This document shows, piece after piece, positions 19,523 to 27,233 of a stretch of 64,000 nt of DNA. Position 1 is the first letter of the stretch. Every line of letters starts with the position of its first letter. This DNA comes from Geobacter sp. AOG1 (GTDB lineage: Bacteria > Desulfobacterota > Desulfuromonadia > Geobacterales > Geobacteraceae). Location of the stretch: NCBI RefSeq assembly GCF_019972315.1, contig NZ_BLIZ01000001.1, positions 1,914,513 through 1,978,512 on the forward strand. Reading direction: 5' to 3'. Below the pieces are notes generated by a model that saw only the letters and a list, made by a program, of their open reading frames with translations, had not been told where the DNA came from and made no database searches. The translations under genes and the position numbers were made by a program.

Positions 19523-19550
19523 AAAGGCCCGCGAATGTGGGCCTTTTTCA
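19523..19550 (+). terminator. Intrinsic terminator after the small Cys protein gene
   Basis: A 10-bp stem (19523-19532 with 19537-19546, one G-T pair) with a gaat loop is followed by Ts. Located 25 bp after the stop codon. Confidence 0.9.
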
Positions 19551-19659
19551 TATTCGCCGTCGGCAATGTCGTCAAAACCCGCTGAGGGCTTAACCGGGCT
19601 CTTTGACGCCAGCCCTCTGTCATGGTAAAGTGTCACGAGGTTTGAAGAAGGAGGTTTCC

Positions 19660-20007
19660 ATGCGAAAAATGCTGATGAGTGTTGTTGCGGCACTTTTCCT
19701 CGTCACTCCGGTTTGGGCTGATAACTCGATCAAGGAAAAAGGGAAAGAGGTTGGTAAAGCCTTCAAGGATGCAGGAAAGGAGACCGGCCAGGCCTTCAAG
19801 AAAGGCGGAAAGGAGGTCGGTCATGCCTTCAAGGAGGGGGGCAAGGAGGTTGGACAGGGGTTCAAGGAGATGGGGAAGGAAACAGGAAAAGAGGCGAAGA
19901 AAGCGGGCCGGACGATGGGAGAGTGGTTCCGGGATGCCGGCAGTAAAACCGGTGATGCGTTCAGGCAGATGGGGCGGGATATCAGGAAATTCTTCAAAGG
20001 AGAGTAG
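19660..20007 (+). CDS. Exported protein of eight exact-length 11-residue repeats, 115 aa
   Basis: A signal peptide (MRKMLMSVVAALFLVTPVWA) and a 7-residue spacer are followed by eight consecutive 11-residue units filling residues 28-115 exactly to the C-terminus. The first is GKEVGKAFKDA; the consensus is GKExGxAFKxx. Units 1-5 are close copies. Units 6-8 (GRTMGEWFRDA, GSKTGDAFRQM, GRDIRKFFKGE) have diverged. An 11-residue period is characteristic of amphipathic helices in apolipoproteins, synuclein and LEA proteins, so the mature protein may bind lipid surfaces or protect against stress (inference). The start follows aaggaggtttcc; a longer frame upstream is not supported. Confidence 0.85.
   Translation: MRKMLMSVVAALFLVTPVWADNSIKEKGKEVGKAFKDAGKETGQAFKKGGKEVGHAFKEGGKEVGQGFKEMGKETGKEAKKAGRTMGEWFRDAGSKTGDAFRQMGRDIRKFFKGE
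19741..20004 (+). repeat. 33-bp period tandem coding repeat
   Basis: DNA encoding the 11-residue units repeats with a 33-bp period over eight units. The first five units share ggaaaggaggt or close variants at the same phase. Divergence rises toward the 3' end. Confidence 0.8.
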
Positions 20008-20073
20008 AGGGGGCGACTGGGAAATCTGCCCGTGTATGCCAATGCCGGTGCTGACTGGTCCGTGTCACGAAGC

Positions 20074-20103
20074 TTGACAAGCGCGCCGTTTCTGTTCTAA
20101 TTA
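20074..20103 (+). promoter_or_regulatory. Candidate sigma-70 promoter of the riboswitch transcript
   Basis: TTGACA (20074-20079), 18-bp spacer, TAATTA (20098-20103). Transcription would start near 20110, about 20 nt before the aptamer, which is the expected layout for a riboswitch leader. Confidence 0.6.
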
Positions 20104-20128
20104 GGGGCAACAAGTCTCTTTCAGAGAT

Positions 20129-20245
20129 GGTAACACGATAATACTCAACCATCCGCGAGGATGGGGCGGAAAGCCTACGGGTCTCACCGAGACAGCCGGG
20201 TTGCCGAAATATCATCCATATTTCTGCCCCGGCTGTTTTTGTTTT
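20129..20245 (+). promoter_or_regulatory. GEMM-I riboswitch, cGAMP-type (GEMM-Ib), with terminator platform
   Basis: Aptamer at about 20129-20206. P1 pairs ggtaac (20129-20134) with the 3' segment ggttgcc. A stem ccatcc/ggatgg carries a gcga tetraloop. The conserved ggcggaaagcc joins P3 (gtctc/gagac), then agccggg. The order and motifs are those of GEMM-I cyclic dinucleotide riboswitches, and the region before the tetraloop stem (cgataatactcaacc) resembles the Geobacter cGAMP-binding subtype, with A where c-di-GMP aptamers have the guanine-recognising G. The platform is a terminator: 20192-20200 pairs with 20228-20236, followed by ttttgtttt. Its 5' strand overlaps P3 and the 3' side of P1, so ligand binding should block termination (ON switch). 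It controls the DUF4382 gene. Confidence 0.88.
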
Positions 20246-20299
20246 GCAAAAGAGTCGGCGGGGTGGAAGGGGCAATTCTATCCTATGGAGGTATTCATC

Positions 20300-21271
20300 A
20301 TGGCGAGTAAATTTATCAAGGGATTGGGTTTGGGAGGTGTGATGTTGCTGGTGGTTCTCGCGATTGGCCAACTGCCGGGTTGCGGTGGGGGGGGCGGTGG
20401 CAGTGCGGCAACAACCGGCACACTTCAGGTCGGCATTACGGACAGTCCAGCATTTCGGGATTTTTCCAGTGTGCACATCAGGGTTACTAAGGTAGCTGTT
20501 GTGCCGGCCGGTAAGGAAAATGCGAATGACAACGATCCCGGACTGCCGGTCATAGCCGATTTCACGGCCAGCGGAGGACAGGACGTTGACATTCTCAAGC
20601 TCCACTTTCTGCAACAGCTCCTTGGGGAGGCGGTTATCCCCGCGGGAACGTACAACCAGGTCCGCCTGATCCTTGCTCCCAACCAGCCAAACCTCAATAA
20701 CTACTTTATCCTGGCCGGTTCCACGACGAAGACCCCCCTTACCACTCCAAGTGCCCAACAGACAGGAGTAAAAATTGTCGGCCGCTTTACCGTGACTGCA
20801 GGGACGCTGAACACGATCCTCCTGGAATTCAATCCCGATGCGGCCATCGTCAAGGCGGGGAATTCGGGTAATAACAATCTCAAACCGACCGGCATTCGTA
20901 TTCAGCAGGTATTGACGGGACTGAACACCACCACCGGATCAATCTCGGGTATGATCCGCTCGCCGGGCTTTGCGACCTGGTCCAGCGCGACCATATCGGT
21001 CGTGCCGCGCAACCCGGCGGCGCCGGCAATGGTCAGCGGGGATGTCTTCAGCAACTTCAGCAGTCCCAGCGTCTGGAAGGCGCCATTCATTGCCTATGTA
21101 CCGCCGAACGGTTCGGCAATGATGTCGTCCACTTCATACAAAGTCTTTATCAATGTCGTGAATCCGGGGAGCAAGTTCCGTGTCTATTCCTCTCCATCCA
21201 TAACTGTGCAGGCCAATACCGATAACCCCGTGCCGCCGAGTGGCACGGCGAACCTGATCCTGGCTCCGTAG
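20300..21271 (+). CDS. DUF4382 domain lipoprotein, 323 aa
   Basis: A lipoprotein signal peptide ends in the lipobox LPGC (Cys about residue 29) followed by a Gly-rich linker. The DUF4382 domain (TGTLQVGITDSPAFRDFSSVHIRVTKVAV to about residue 190) is a beta-sandwich-like module with VIPAGTYNQVRLIL. A C-terminal domain of about 110 residues (SGMIRSPGFATWSSATISVVPR onward) resembles another Ig-like fold. It is predicted to be attached to the membrane facing the periplasm or cell surface. The start follows ggaggtattcatc. The upstream riboswitch implies control by a cyclic dinucleotide. In Geobacter such switches govern surface and electron-transfer genes. The DUF4382 ligand is unknown. Confidence 0.9.
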   Translation: MASKFIKGLGLGGVMLLVVLAIGQLPGCGGGGGGSAATTGTLQVGITDSPAFRDFSSVHIRVTKVAVVPAGKENANDNDPGLPVIADFTASGGQDVDILKLHFLQQLLGEAVIPAGTYNQVRLILAPNQPNLNNYFILAGSTTKTPLTTPSAQQTGVKIVGRFTVTAGTLNTILLEFNPDAAIVKAGNSGNNNLKPTGIRIQQVLTGLNTTTGSISGMIRSPGFATWSSATISVVPRNPAAPAMVSGDVFSNFSSPSVWKAPFIAYVPPNGSAMMSSTSYKVFINVVNPGSKFRVYSSPSITVQANTDNPVPPSGTANLILAP

Positions 21272-21291
21272 TGGTATGTAGGTTTCCAGAG

Positions 21292-21323
21292 AAAAGGCCC
21301 CCCGCGTTAGCGGGGGGCCTTTT
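21292..21323 (+). terminator. Bidirectional intrinsic terminator between converging genes
   Basis: A perfect 14-bp stem (21292-21305 with 21310-21323) and a gtta loop, with T-runs in both directions. It separates the DUF4382 gene from the convergent RRM gene. Confidence 0.95.
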
Positions 21324-21358
21324 CTCGTCTTGTGCTTTTAATCCCCGTAACCCGGAGA

Positions 21359-21682
21359 TTATTTTTTCCCTCTGCCGGGGCCTTTCCCCTGTCCCGGTTT
21401 CCGCTGATACCCGCCGGGTGGCTGCGCCTTCGGTTTTTGTGGTTTGGCTTCAGTGACGGTTATGAGGCGGCCGAGAAGCAGCGCGCCGTCAAGGCTCTCT
21501 ATGGCATCCTTCGCCTCATCGGCAGTGGACATTTTAACGTACGCGCACCCCTTGAACTTCCCCGTCTGGGGATCGGTTATCAAATGGATCGAACTGACCT
21601 TCCCGGAGACCGCGAACAGGCCCCTCAGGTCATCCTCACTCGCGTCGAACGAGATACTTCCTACGTAGAGCTCTCTTCCCAT
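21359..21682 (-). CDS. RRM-domain RNA-binding protein, 107 aa
   Basis: One RNA recognition motif fills residues 1-80. RNP2 is ELYVGSISF and RNP1 is KGCAYVKM (consensus KGFAFVxM; the first aromatic Phe is replaced by Cys). The basic Gly/Pro/Lys-rich tail ends GRGKK. Bacterial proteins of this type resemble cyanobacterial and proteobacterial Rbp RNA-binding proteins, some of which are induced by cold or stress. It is transcribed alone, divergent from the ABC-F gene. Confidence 0.93.
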   Translation of the reverse strand: MGRELYVGSISFDASEDDLRGLFAVSGKVSSIHLITDPQTGKFKGCAYVKMSTADEAKDAIESLDGALLLGRLITVTEAKPQKPKAQPPGGYQRKPGQGKGPGRGKK

Positions 21683-21808
21683 GGCATCCTCTTATTCTGG
21701 CATTTTCTTGGAAAATTGGCAGAGTTCGGGAAATGTGTCAAGTTATTCCGTCCAAACGGATGCAAAATATGGAGTAATTTCCGTTCTCATGAAATAAGTG
21801 ATTGCCGC

Positions 21809-21892
21809 ATGGCAGGTAATAATGGTATGCTCAACTCAGAATGTGAACCACAGGGTGCACCCCTGTGGTTTTTTTTGTCCAGAAGGGAGTAA
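21809..21892 (+). CDS. Possible leader peptide before the ABC-F gene
   Basis: A 27-codon frame from ATG 21809 runs through the leader terminator and stops at 21890-21892, inside the ribosome-binding region of the ABC-F gene. A second in-frame ATG lies at 21827. Neither has a good ribosome site. It is listed because translation of this frame would disturb the terminator hairpin, as in ribosome-mediated attenuation. It may be chance. Confidence 0.25.
   Translation: MAGNNGMLNSECEPQGAPLWFFLSRRE
21846..21876 (+). terminator. Leader terminator (attenuator candidate) of the ABC-F gene
   Basis: A perfect 10-bp stem (aaccacaggg with ccctgtggtt), a 5-nt loop and eight T lie only 24 bp before the ABC-F start. 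The upstream neighbour points the other way, so this terminator must act on the ABC-F transcript itself. No alternative antiterminator stem was identified. Confidence 0.8.
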
Positions 21893-21899
21893 TCAAGTC

Positions 21900-23537
21900 A
21901 TGATAAGTGCAGCGAACGTTTCCCTCTCCTACGGGAAGAGGGTCATCTTCAAGGACGTCAACATAAAGTTCATGCCGGGGAATTGTTACGGTCTGATCGG
22001 TGCCAACGGCGCCGGCAAGTCCACGTTCCTCAAGATACTGGCCGGTGAGGTGGAAGCGGACAAGGGAACGGTCACTCTCGGCCCACGGGAACGGATCGCG
22101 GTGCTTCGCCAGGACCATTTTGCCTTCGATGAAGAAACGGTTTTCAACACCGTGATGATGGGACACACCCGCTTGTACCGGGTGATGGCCGAGCGGGATG
22201 CGATTTATTCCAAGGGGGATTTCTCCGAGGCGGACGGGGTCCGTTCGGCGGAATTGGAAGCCGAGTTTGCCGAGATGAACGGCTACGAGGCCGAGTCGGA
22301 GGCGGCGGTACTTCTCAATGGTCTCGGTATCCCCGAGGAACTGCGCAACCTGAAAATGAAAGAACTGGAGGGGGGAGACAAGGTACGGGTGCTCCTGGCC
22401 CAGGCGTTATTCGGCAACCCGGATGTGCTTCTTCTGGACGAACCGACCAACAACCTGGATCTCAAATCCATCGCCTGGCTGGAGGATTTTCTCTACCGCT
22501 TTTCGAACACGGTCATCGTCGTTTCCCATGATCGCCACTTTCTGAACCAGGTCTGCACTCACGTGGCCGATATCGACTTTGGGGTGATAAAGGTCTATAC
22601 GGGCAACTACGACTTCTGGTACCAGGCGAGCCAACTCAACCTGAAGCAGAAACAGGACGAGAACCGAAAGGTCACCGACAAGGCCAACGAACTGAAGGAG
22701 TTCATCCAGCGCTTCTCCTCCAATGCCTCAAAGGCGAAGCAGGCTACCTCCCGGAAGCGGCTCCTGGAGAAGCTGACCATCGAGGAGATGCCGGTCTCCT
22801 CCCGCAAGTACCCTTACGTGGTGTTTAAACCGGAGCGCCCCTGCGGAGACATCATCCTTGAGATAGATGGCCTCTCCAAGTCTATCGACGGAGAGCCGGT
22901 GCTGACCAACTTTTCTCTTACCGTTCGCAAAGGGGACAAGATTGCCTTCGTCGGAGGGAACGGCCTGGCCAAGACCACCCTCTTCCAGATCCTGGCGGGG
23001 GAACTGGAACCGGACAGTGGCAGCTTCCGCTGGGGGGTGACCATCACCTCCGCCTATTTTCCCAAGGAAAACGGTGCTTATTTTGCCAACGACATGAACC
23101 TTATCGAGTGGCTCGGCCAGTATTCCCCTCCGACCGAAGGGGAAGCCTTCGCCCGTGGTTTCCTCGGCCGGATGCTCTTTTCCGGCGACGAGGCGCTCAA
23201 GAAGACCGGTGTGCTTTCCGGTGGCGAGCGGGTTCGCTGCATGCTTGCGCGGATGATGCTCACGGGGGCCAATGCCATCATCCTGGACGAGCCGACCAAC
23301 CATCTGGACCTGGAGTCGATCACCGCATTGAACAACGGCCTCATCGCCTTCTCCGAAGTGGTGCTGTTCACGTCCCACGACCATGAATTCGTCTCCACCG
23401 TGGCGAACCGGATCGTGGAGATTACCCCCGGCGGAATCATCGATCGGGTGATGCGGTTCGATGAGTACCTGGAAGACGGCGAGGTGACACGGATCAGGGA
23501 CGAACTCTGTCATGGACACCGGGAACTGAGCCTGTAG
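21900..23537 (+). CDS. ABC-F family ATPase, YbiT-like, 545 aa
   Basis: This soluble protein has two ATP-binding cassettes without membrane parts. Cassette 1 has Walker A GANGAGKST, an unusual signature ELEGGDKVRV and Walker B VLLLDEPTNNLD. A charged linker (residues about 240-300) corresponds to the P-site tRNA interaction motif. Cassette 2 has GGNGLAKTT (third conserved Gly replaced by Ala), signature LSGGERVR and IILDEPTNHLD. ABC-F proteins act on ribosomes during stalled or impaired translation. Motif details suggest the YbiT branch rather than an antibiotic resistance factor. ATG 21900 follows aagggag. A longer in-frame start would require translating the leader hairpin. Confidence 0.93.
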   Translation: MISAANVSLSYGKRVIFKDVNIKFMPGNCYGLIGANGAGKSTFLKILAGEVEADKGTVTLGPRERIAVLRQDHFAFDEETVFNTVMMGHTRLYRVMAERDAIYSKGDFSEADGVRSAELEAEFAEMNGYEAESEAAVLLNGLGIPEELRNLKMKELEGGDKVRVLLAQALFGNPDVLLLDEPTNNLDLKSIAWLEDFLYRFSNTVIVVSHDRHFLNQVCTHVADIDFGVIKVYTGNYDFWYQASQLNLKQKQDENRKVTDKANELKEFIQRFSSNASKAKQATSRKRLLEKLTIEEMPVSSRKYPYVVFKPERPCGDIILEIDGLSKSIDGEPVLTNFSLTVRKGDKIAFVGGNGLAKTTLFQILAGELEPDSGSFRWGVTITSAYFPKENGAYFANDMNLIEWLGQYSPPTEGEAFARGFLGRMLFSGDEALKKTGVLSGGERVRCMLARMMLTGANAIILDEPTNHLDLESITALNNGLIAFSEVVLFTSHDHEFVSTVANRIVEITPGGIIDRVMRFDEYLEDGEVTRIRDELCHGHRELSL

Positions 23538-23599
23538 GGGCATCTTCTGCTTGTACCTTCGGCGAAAGGGTGCCATAAAAGAAAGCGGAGGGGAGAACC

Positions 23600-24403
23600 A
23601 TGCCGCAGCGACTGCTCGACAGACTGGAGAGAACCTTTGGCCGTTTTGCCGTACCGAACCTGACCGTCTACCTTATTGCCGGACAGACGTTCTTCTACGT
23701 CCTCTACATGAGCGGCAAGCTGGAACGAAGTGTGTCCATCCTCTCCGCCGGTCGCCTGCTGGCGGGGGAGTGGTGGCGGCTTGCAACCTTTCCCTTCGAT
23801 CCGCCGGGTCAGAGTGTCATCTTCGCCCTGTTTGCCTGGTACCTTTTCTATCTCATGGGGTCGGCCCTGGAAGAGCAATGGGGCTCCTTCCGTTACAACG
23901 CCTATATCCTCATCGGCTACCTCCTCACCGTCGCTGTCTCCTTTCTCATTCCCGACTACCCGGTGAGCAATACGTACGTCGCCGGTTCGGTCTTTCTCGC
24001 CTTCGCTTTCCTCTATCCCGACTTTACCCTGATGCTCTTCTTCGTCCTGCCGGTCCGGATCAAGTGGCTCGCCCTCCTGACCTGGCTCTACTACGGTTTC
24101 CTCTTCCTCGCCGGTGGCGGGGCAACCCGTCTGCTGGTTCTGGCATCCGTCGGCAACTTCCTTATCTTCTTCGCCAATGACCTCCGCTGGCTGCTGAAGC
24201 GGGAGGGACGGCAGCTGGCAAGGAAGAGTTGGCAGCCTCCCGTCCGGCGCGAGGACGAATCGCTCCACCGCTGTACGGTCTGCGGCATCACCGACAAGAC
24301 CCACCCTCGCATGGATTTTCGCTACTGTCCCCAGTGCACCGGCCAGCGCGGCTATTGCCAGGAGCACATCTTCAGTCATGAGCATGTAAGAGACGTGACT
24401 TAG
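23600..24403 (+). CDS. Rhomboid-like membrane protein with C-terminal Cys-rich domain, 267 aa
   Basis: About six membrane helices lie between residues 15 and 200, arranged like small rhomboid or derlin-type proteins (NLTVYLIAGQTFFYVLYMSG, a WWRLATFPF segment typical of the rhomboid L1 region, SALEEQWGSFRYNAYILIGYL). The usual GxSG and catalytic His are not seen. NTYVAGSVFLAFAFLYPD stands where the Ser motif would be, so it is probably a non-protease relative. The C-terminus has CTVCGITDKTHPRMDFRYCPQC...GYCQEH, a likely zinc site. It follows the ABC-F gene by 62 bp and may share its transcript. Confidence 0.8.
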   Translation: MPQRLLDRLERTFGRFAVPNLTVYLIAGQTFFYVLYMSGKLERSVSILSAGRLLAGEWWRLATFPFDPPGQSVIFALFAWYLFYLMGSALEEQWGSFRYNAYILIGYLLTVAVSFLIPDYPVSNTYVAGSVFLAFAFLYPDFTLMLFFVLPVRIKWLALLTWLYYGFLFLAGGGATRLLVLASVGNFLIFFANDLRWLLKREGRQLARKSWQPPVRREDESLHRCTVCGITDKTHPRMDFRYCPQCTGQRGYCQEHIFSHEHVRDVT

Positions 24404-24581
24404 TGAGAGGCGAGCGTCCTCTTTGTGCTCGGTTTCTCTCCCATCCTGTACGGCTGATTCCGCCTGCTCCTCCCCTCAACGATTAAAGCATGTCGGCCCG
24501 CCTGGAATTTTACCCGCCCCATGTTACTATCTACTAGATTACGAACTTATGTGCGGAACAGCCCGGTAGAGGGGAGGCGCT

Positions 24582-25067
24582 ATGAATGTCTTCGATTTCG
24601 CGATGAAAATGGAGTTGGACGGTAAGGCGTATTACGAGAAGATGGCGGCGGAAACGAGCTTCAACGGCTTGAAGACCATTTTCACTATGCTGGCCGGCGA
24701 CGAGCAGAAGCATTACGACACGGTGCTGGCCATGAAGGAGGGTGCCGACGGGGGGATGGCCTCAACCACCGTCCTGGAGAAGGCAAAGAACGTTTTTCAG
24801 GAGTTGGCGGGGGAGACGCACCTGCTTGGCGGAATGAAGAAGGACCTGGACGGTTACCAGCACGCCATGAAGATCGAGGCGGACAGCGTGCGGCTCTATG
24901 AGGATATGGCGAAAAGGGAGAGCAATCCCGATACTGTCATGCTGCTCTTGAAAATTGCCAGCGAGGAGAAAAAGCACTACAACATCATGGAGAATCTCTA
25001 CGATTTCGTCCTGAAGCCCGAGTATTTTCTGGCATGGCGGGAGTTCGGCAACCTGTCGGAACTTTGA
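24582..25067 (+). CDS. Rubrerythrin-like ferritin family protein, 161 aa
   Basis: A four-helix bundle with two ExxH-type iron motifs: helix 1 MELDGKAYYEKMA (Glu11), helix 2 GDEQKHYDTVL (Glu41, His44), helix 3 KIEADSVRLYEDMA and helix 4 SEEKKHYNIMENLYDFV. The rubredoxin tail of classical rubrerythrin is absent, so it is a ferritin-like diiron protein of the type common in strict anaerobes, probably for peroxide or iron handling. It converges with ompH across a shared terminator. The 178 bp upstream show no gene. Confidence 0.9.
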   Translation: MNVFDFAMKMELDGKAYYEKMAAETSFNGLKTIFTMLAGDEQKHYDTVLAMKEGADGGMASTTVLEKAKNVFQELAGETHLLGGMKKDLDGYQHAMKIEADSVRLYEDMAKRESNPDTVMLLLKIASEEKKHYNIMENLYDFVLKPEYFLAWREFGNLSEL

Positions 25068-25091
25068 GCGTTCTGTCTCCGGTGGAAGATT

Positions 25092-25120
25092 AAAGGCGGG
25101 GCCGGACCCCGCCTTTCTTT
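25092..25120 (+). terminator. Shared terminator between ferritin-like gene and ompH
   Basis: A 10-bp perfect stem (25092-25101 with 25107-25116) with ccgga loop and T-rich flank on the plus side. AAA at the stem base gives a short T-run on the minus strand too. Confidence 0.88.
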
Positions 25121-25135
25121 ATTGGCGAGTGGTTT

Positions 25136-25798
25136 CTACTTCTTCCCTTCCGCGGCATCGATCGCCTTGACGATCTCCTCCGTCAGGTCCTTGGCGTCAA
25201 CGTTCTCCCCCATGAAGAGAAGTTCCTTCTTCACCACGACGGCAGCGAAGCCGTTGGCCTTGCCGTAGTCGGCGGCGGCCTTTTCGATGGCCTTGTAGAG
25301 CTTGCCGGACAGGTTCTCTTCCTTGGCCCGCATATCCTTCTCCGCGTTCTGCACATACTTCTGGTAATCCTCTACCTTTTTCTGGAACTCCTTCGCCTTG
25401 GCCGCCCGTGCCATGGGGGTCATGGTTTCGATCTTCGCCTCAATGGCGGCTTTCTGCTTCTCCAGTTGCTTCTGCTTGGCCTCGATCTGGCGCTTGTACT
25501 TGTCGGTCTTCGCGCTCATCTCGGCGAAGGCCGCCTTCCCCTGGGCGGTGTCGGTGGCGGCCTTGACCATGTCCACGTAGCCTATTCGAATGGTTTTGGC
25601 CGGCGTTGCGAGAGAGGGCGCCGCAGTTACCTTGACACCGGTCGGTGCAGCCGGCTTGGCGTCGGTGGCAGGGGTGACGGAGGTGGTTGTCGGGGCCGTT
25701 TTCTGTTCGCCGGCGGCTGCGGGCTCCGCTGCAACGGCGTGGAGGGCGAAGGGACCGGCAAGGGCTGCGACGACCGCCAGGGTGATGAGTTTTCCCAT
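25136..25798 (-). CDS. OmpH/Skp family periplasmic chaperone, 220 aa
   Basis: A signal peptide (about residues 1-23) and a Thr/Ala/Pro-rich linker (to about 68) precede the OmpH domain. That domain has the strand RIGYVDMVKAATDTAQGKAAFAEM, a long charged coiled-coil tentacle (KYKRQIEAKQKQLEKQKAAI... ) and the returning strand VVVKKELLFMGENVDAKDLTEEIVKAI. Skp binds unfolded outer membrane proteins in the periplasm. The gene stands apart from the bamA-lpx cluster where skp is usually found, so this may be a second copy. The extra N-terminal linker is unusual. Confidence 0.9.
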   Translation of the reverse strand: MGKLITLAVVAALAGPFALHAVAAEPAAAGEQKTAPTTTSVTPATDAKPAAPTGVKVTAAPSLATPAKTIRIGYVDMVKAATDTAQGKAAFAEMSAKTDKYKRQIEAKQKQLEKQKAAIEAKIETMTPMARAAKAKEFQKKVEDYQKYVQNAEKDMRAKEENLSGKLYKAIEKAAADYGKANGFAAVVVKKELLFMGENVDAKDLTEEIVKAIDAAEGKK

Positions 25799-26005
25799 GA
25801 ATTACCTTCTTTCTGTGGCAGCCGGTGGAGCCCGAACTGCCGGGAGTTGTCCGAACGGGAGGAGGATAAATCTTTTAGGGCGATTAGGCAACAAAGAATG
25901 CCCCAACCTTTTCCACCGGTCACTTACGCAACCTTCCCCTTGCGGTAAATGACGCGCTGTGGTAAAAGTGTTGCATTATTGCCACAGCAAAGGAGCGTGT
26001 GAATC

Positions 26006-27196
26006 ATGGCCATTGCCACCAAGATAGCCGGGCACATCGAGCGGGCCTCGTGGATCCGGAAGATGTTCGAGGAGGGGGAGCGGCTCCGCCAGCAGTACGG
26101 AGCGGACAAAGTGTACGACTTTACCCTGGGGAACCCGGACGTGGAGCCTCCGCCTGCGTTCGAGGAGGAGTTCCGGCGCCTGGCGCTCAATCCCATTCCC
26201 GGCATGCACCGCTACATGAACAACGCCGGCTATGACGAGACCCGTGCCGCCGTGGCGGAGGTGCTTGCCGAGGCGTCCGGGCTGCCGGTCAGGGGGACGC
26301 ACGTCATCATGACCTGTGGTGCGGGGGGGGCGCTCAACGTGGTGCTCAAGACCATCCTCAATCCCGGTGAAGAGGTGATCATCCTTACCCCCTTCTTCGT
26401 CGAGTACAAGTTCTACATCGACAATCATGGCGGGGTACCGGTGGAGGTCTGGACCGACCGGGCGACCTTCCAGCTGGACATCCCGGCCATAGAAGCGGCC
26501 ATTACCCCTAAAACCCGTGCCGTCATCATCTGTTCCCCCAACAACCCGACCGGCGTCATCTATCCGGCAGAGAGCCTGCGGTTGCTGGGGGAGATGTTGA
26601 AGCGGAAAGAGAAGGAGCTGGGGCGGCAGATCTACGTCATCTCCGACGAGCCCTACGCCCGGATCGCCTATGACGGCAAGCATGTGCCGAATATATTCCC
26701 CCATGTGGACAACGCGGTCATCGTCACCTCCCACTCCAAGGACCTGGCGCTCCCCGGCGAGCGGATCGGCTATCTGGCTGCCAATCCGCGCATGGCGGAG
26801 GTGGAGCAGTTCATAGAAGGGGCGGTGTTCAGCAACCGGGTGCTCGGCTTCGTCAATGCGCCCGCCCTCATGCAGCGGCTGGTGGCCAAACTGCAGCGGG
26901 AGTCGGTGAATATAGCCCTTTACCAGGAGCGGCGTGACCTCCTCTGCGACTGTCTGACCTCGCTCGGCTTTTCTTTGGTGAAGCCGGACGGTGCCTTCTA
27001 CCTCTTTCCCCGGTCCCCCCTGCCCGACGACGTGGAATTCGTCCGGATAGCGCAGCGACACAACATTCTGCTGGTCCCCGGCGCCGGTTTCGGTGCCCCC
27101 GGCTACTTCCGGATCGCCTACTGCGTGGAGAGGGGGATGATCGAGCGGAGCCTCCCCGCCTGGAGCGCGTTGGCGCAGGAACTGGGGCTCAAGTAG
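26006..27196 (+). CDS. PLP-dependent aminotransferase class I/II, 396 aa
   Basis: A fold-type I aminotransferase. The cofactor-binding segments GAGGALNVVLKTIL, ICSPNNPTGVIY and VISDEPYARIAY, the Schiff-base Lys in VTSHSKDLALPGERIGYLA, and the carboxylate-binding Arg in FRIAYCVERGMIERSL are all present. Substrate cannot be told from sequence alone; related enzymes act on aspartate, alanine or aromatic amino acids. The start is preceded by aaaggagcgtgtgaatc. It stands alone, divergent from ompH. Confidence 0.93.
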   Translation: MAIATKIAGHIERASWIRKMFEEGERLRQQYGADKVYDFTLGNPDVEPPPAFEEEFRRLALNPIPGMHRYMNNAGYDETRAAVAEVLAEASGLPVRGTHVIMTCGAGGALNVVLKTILNPGEEVIILTPFFVEYKFYIDNHGGVPVEVWTDRATFQLDIPAIEAAITPKTRAVIICSPNNPTGVIYPAESLRLLGEMLKRKEKELGRQIYVISDEPYARIAYDGKHVPNIFPHVDNAVIVTSHSKDLALPGERIGYLAANPRMAEVEQFIEGAVFSNRVLGFVNAPALMQRLVAKLQRESVNIALYQERRDLLCDCLTSLGFSLVKPDGAFYLFPRSPLPDDVEFVRIAQRHNILLVPGAGFGAPGYFRIAYCVERGMIERSLPAWSALAQELGLK

Positions 27197-27233
27197 GGAT
27201 TCGGTCACAAAAAAACAGAAATCCAAAGGCAGA

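Noticed and set aside
19741-20004. Possible CRISPR array or VNTR because of the 33-bp period
   Set aside because: There are no spacers between repeats. The period corresponds to 11 codons in frame within a gene.
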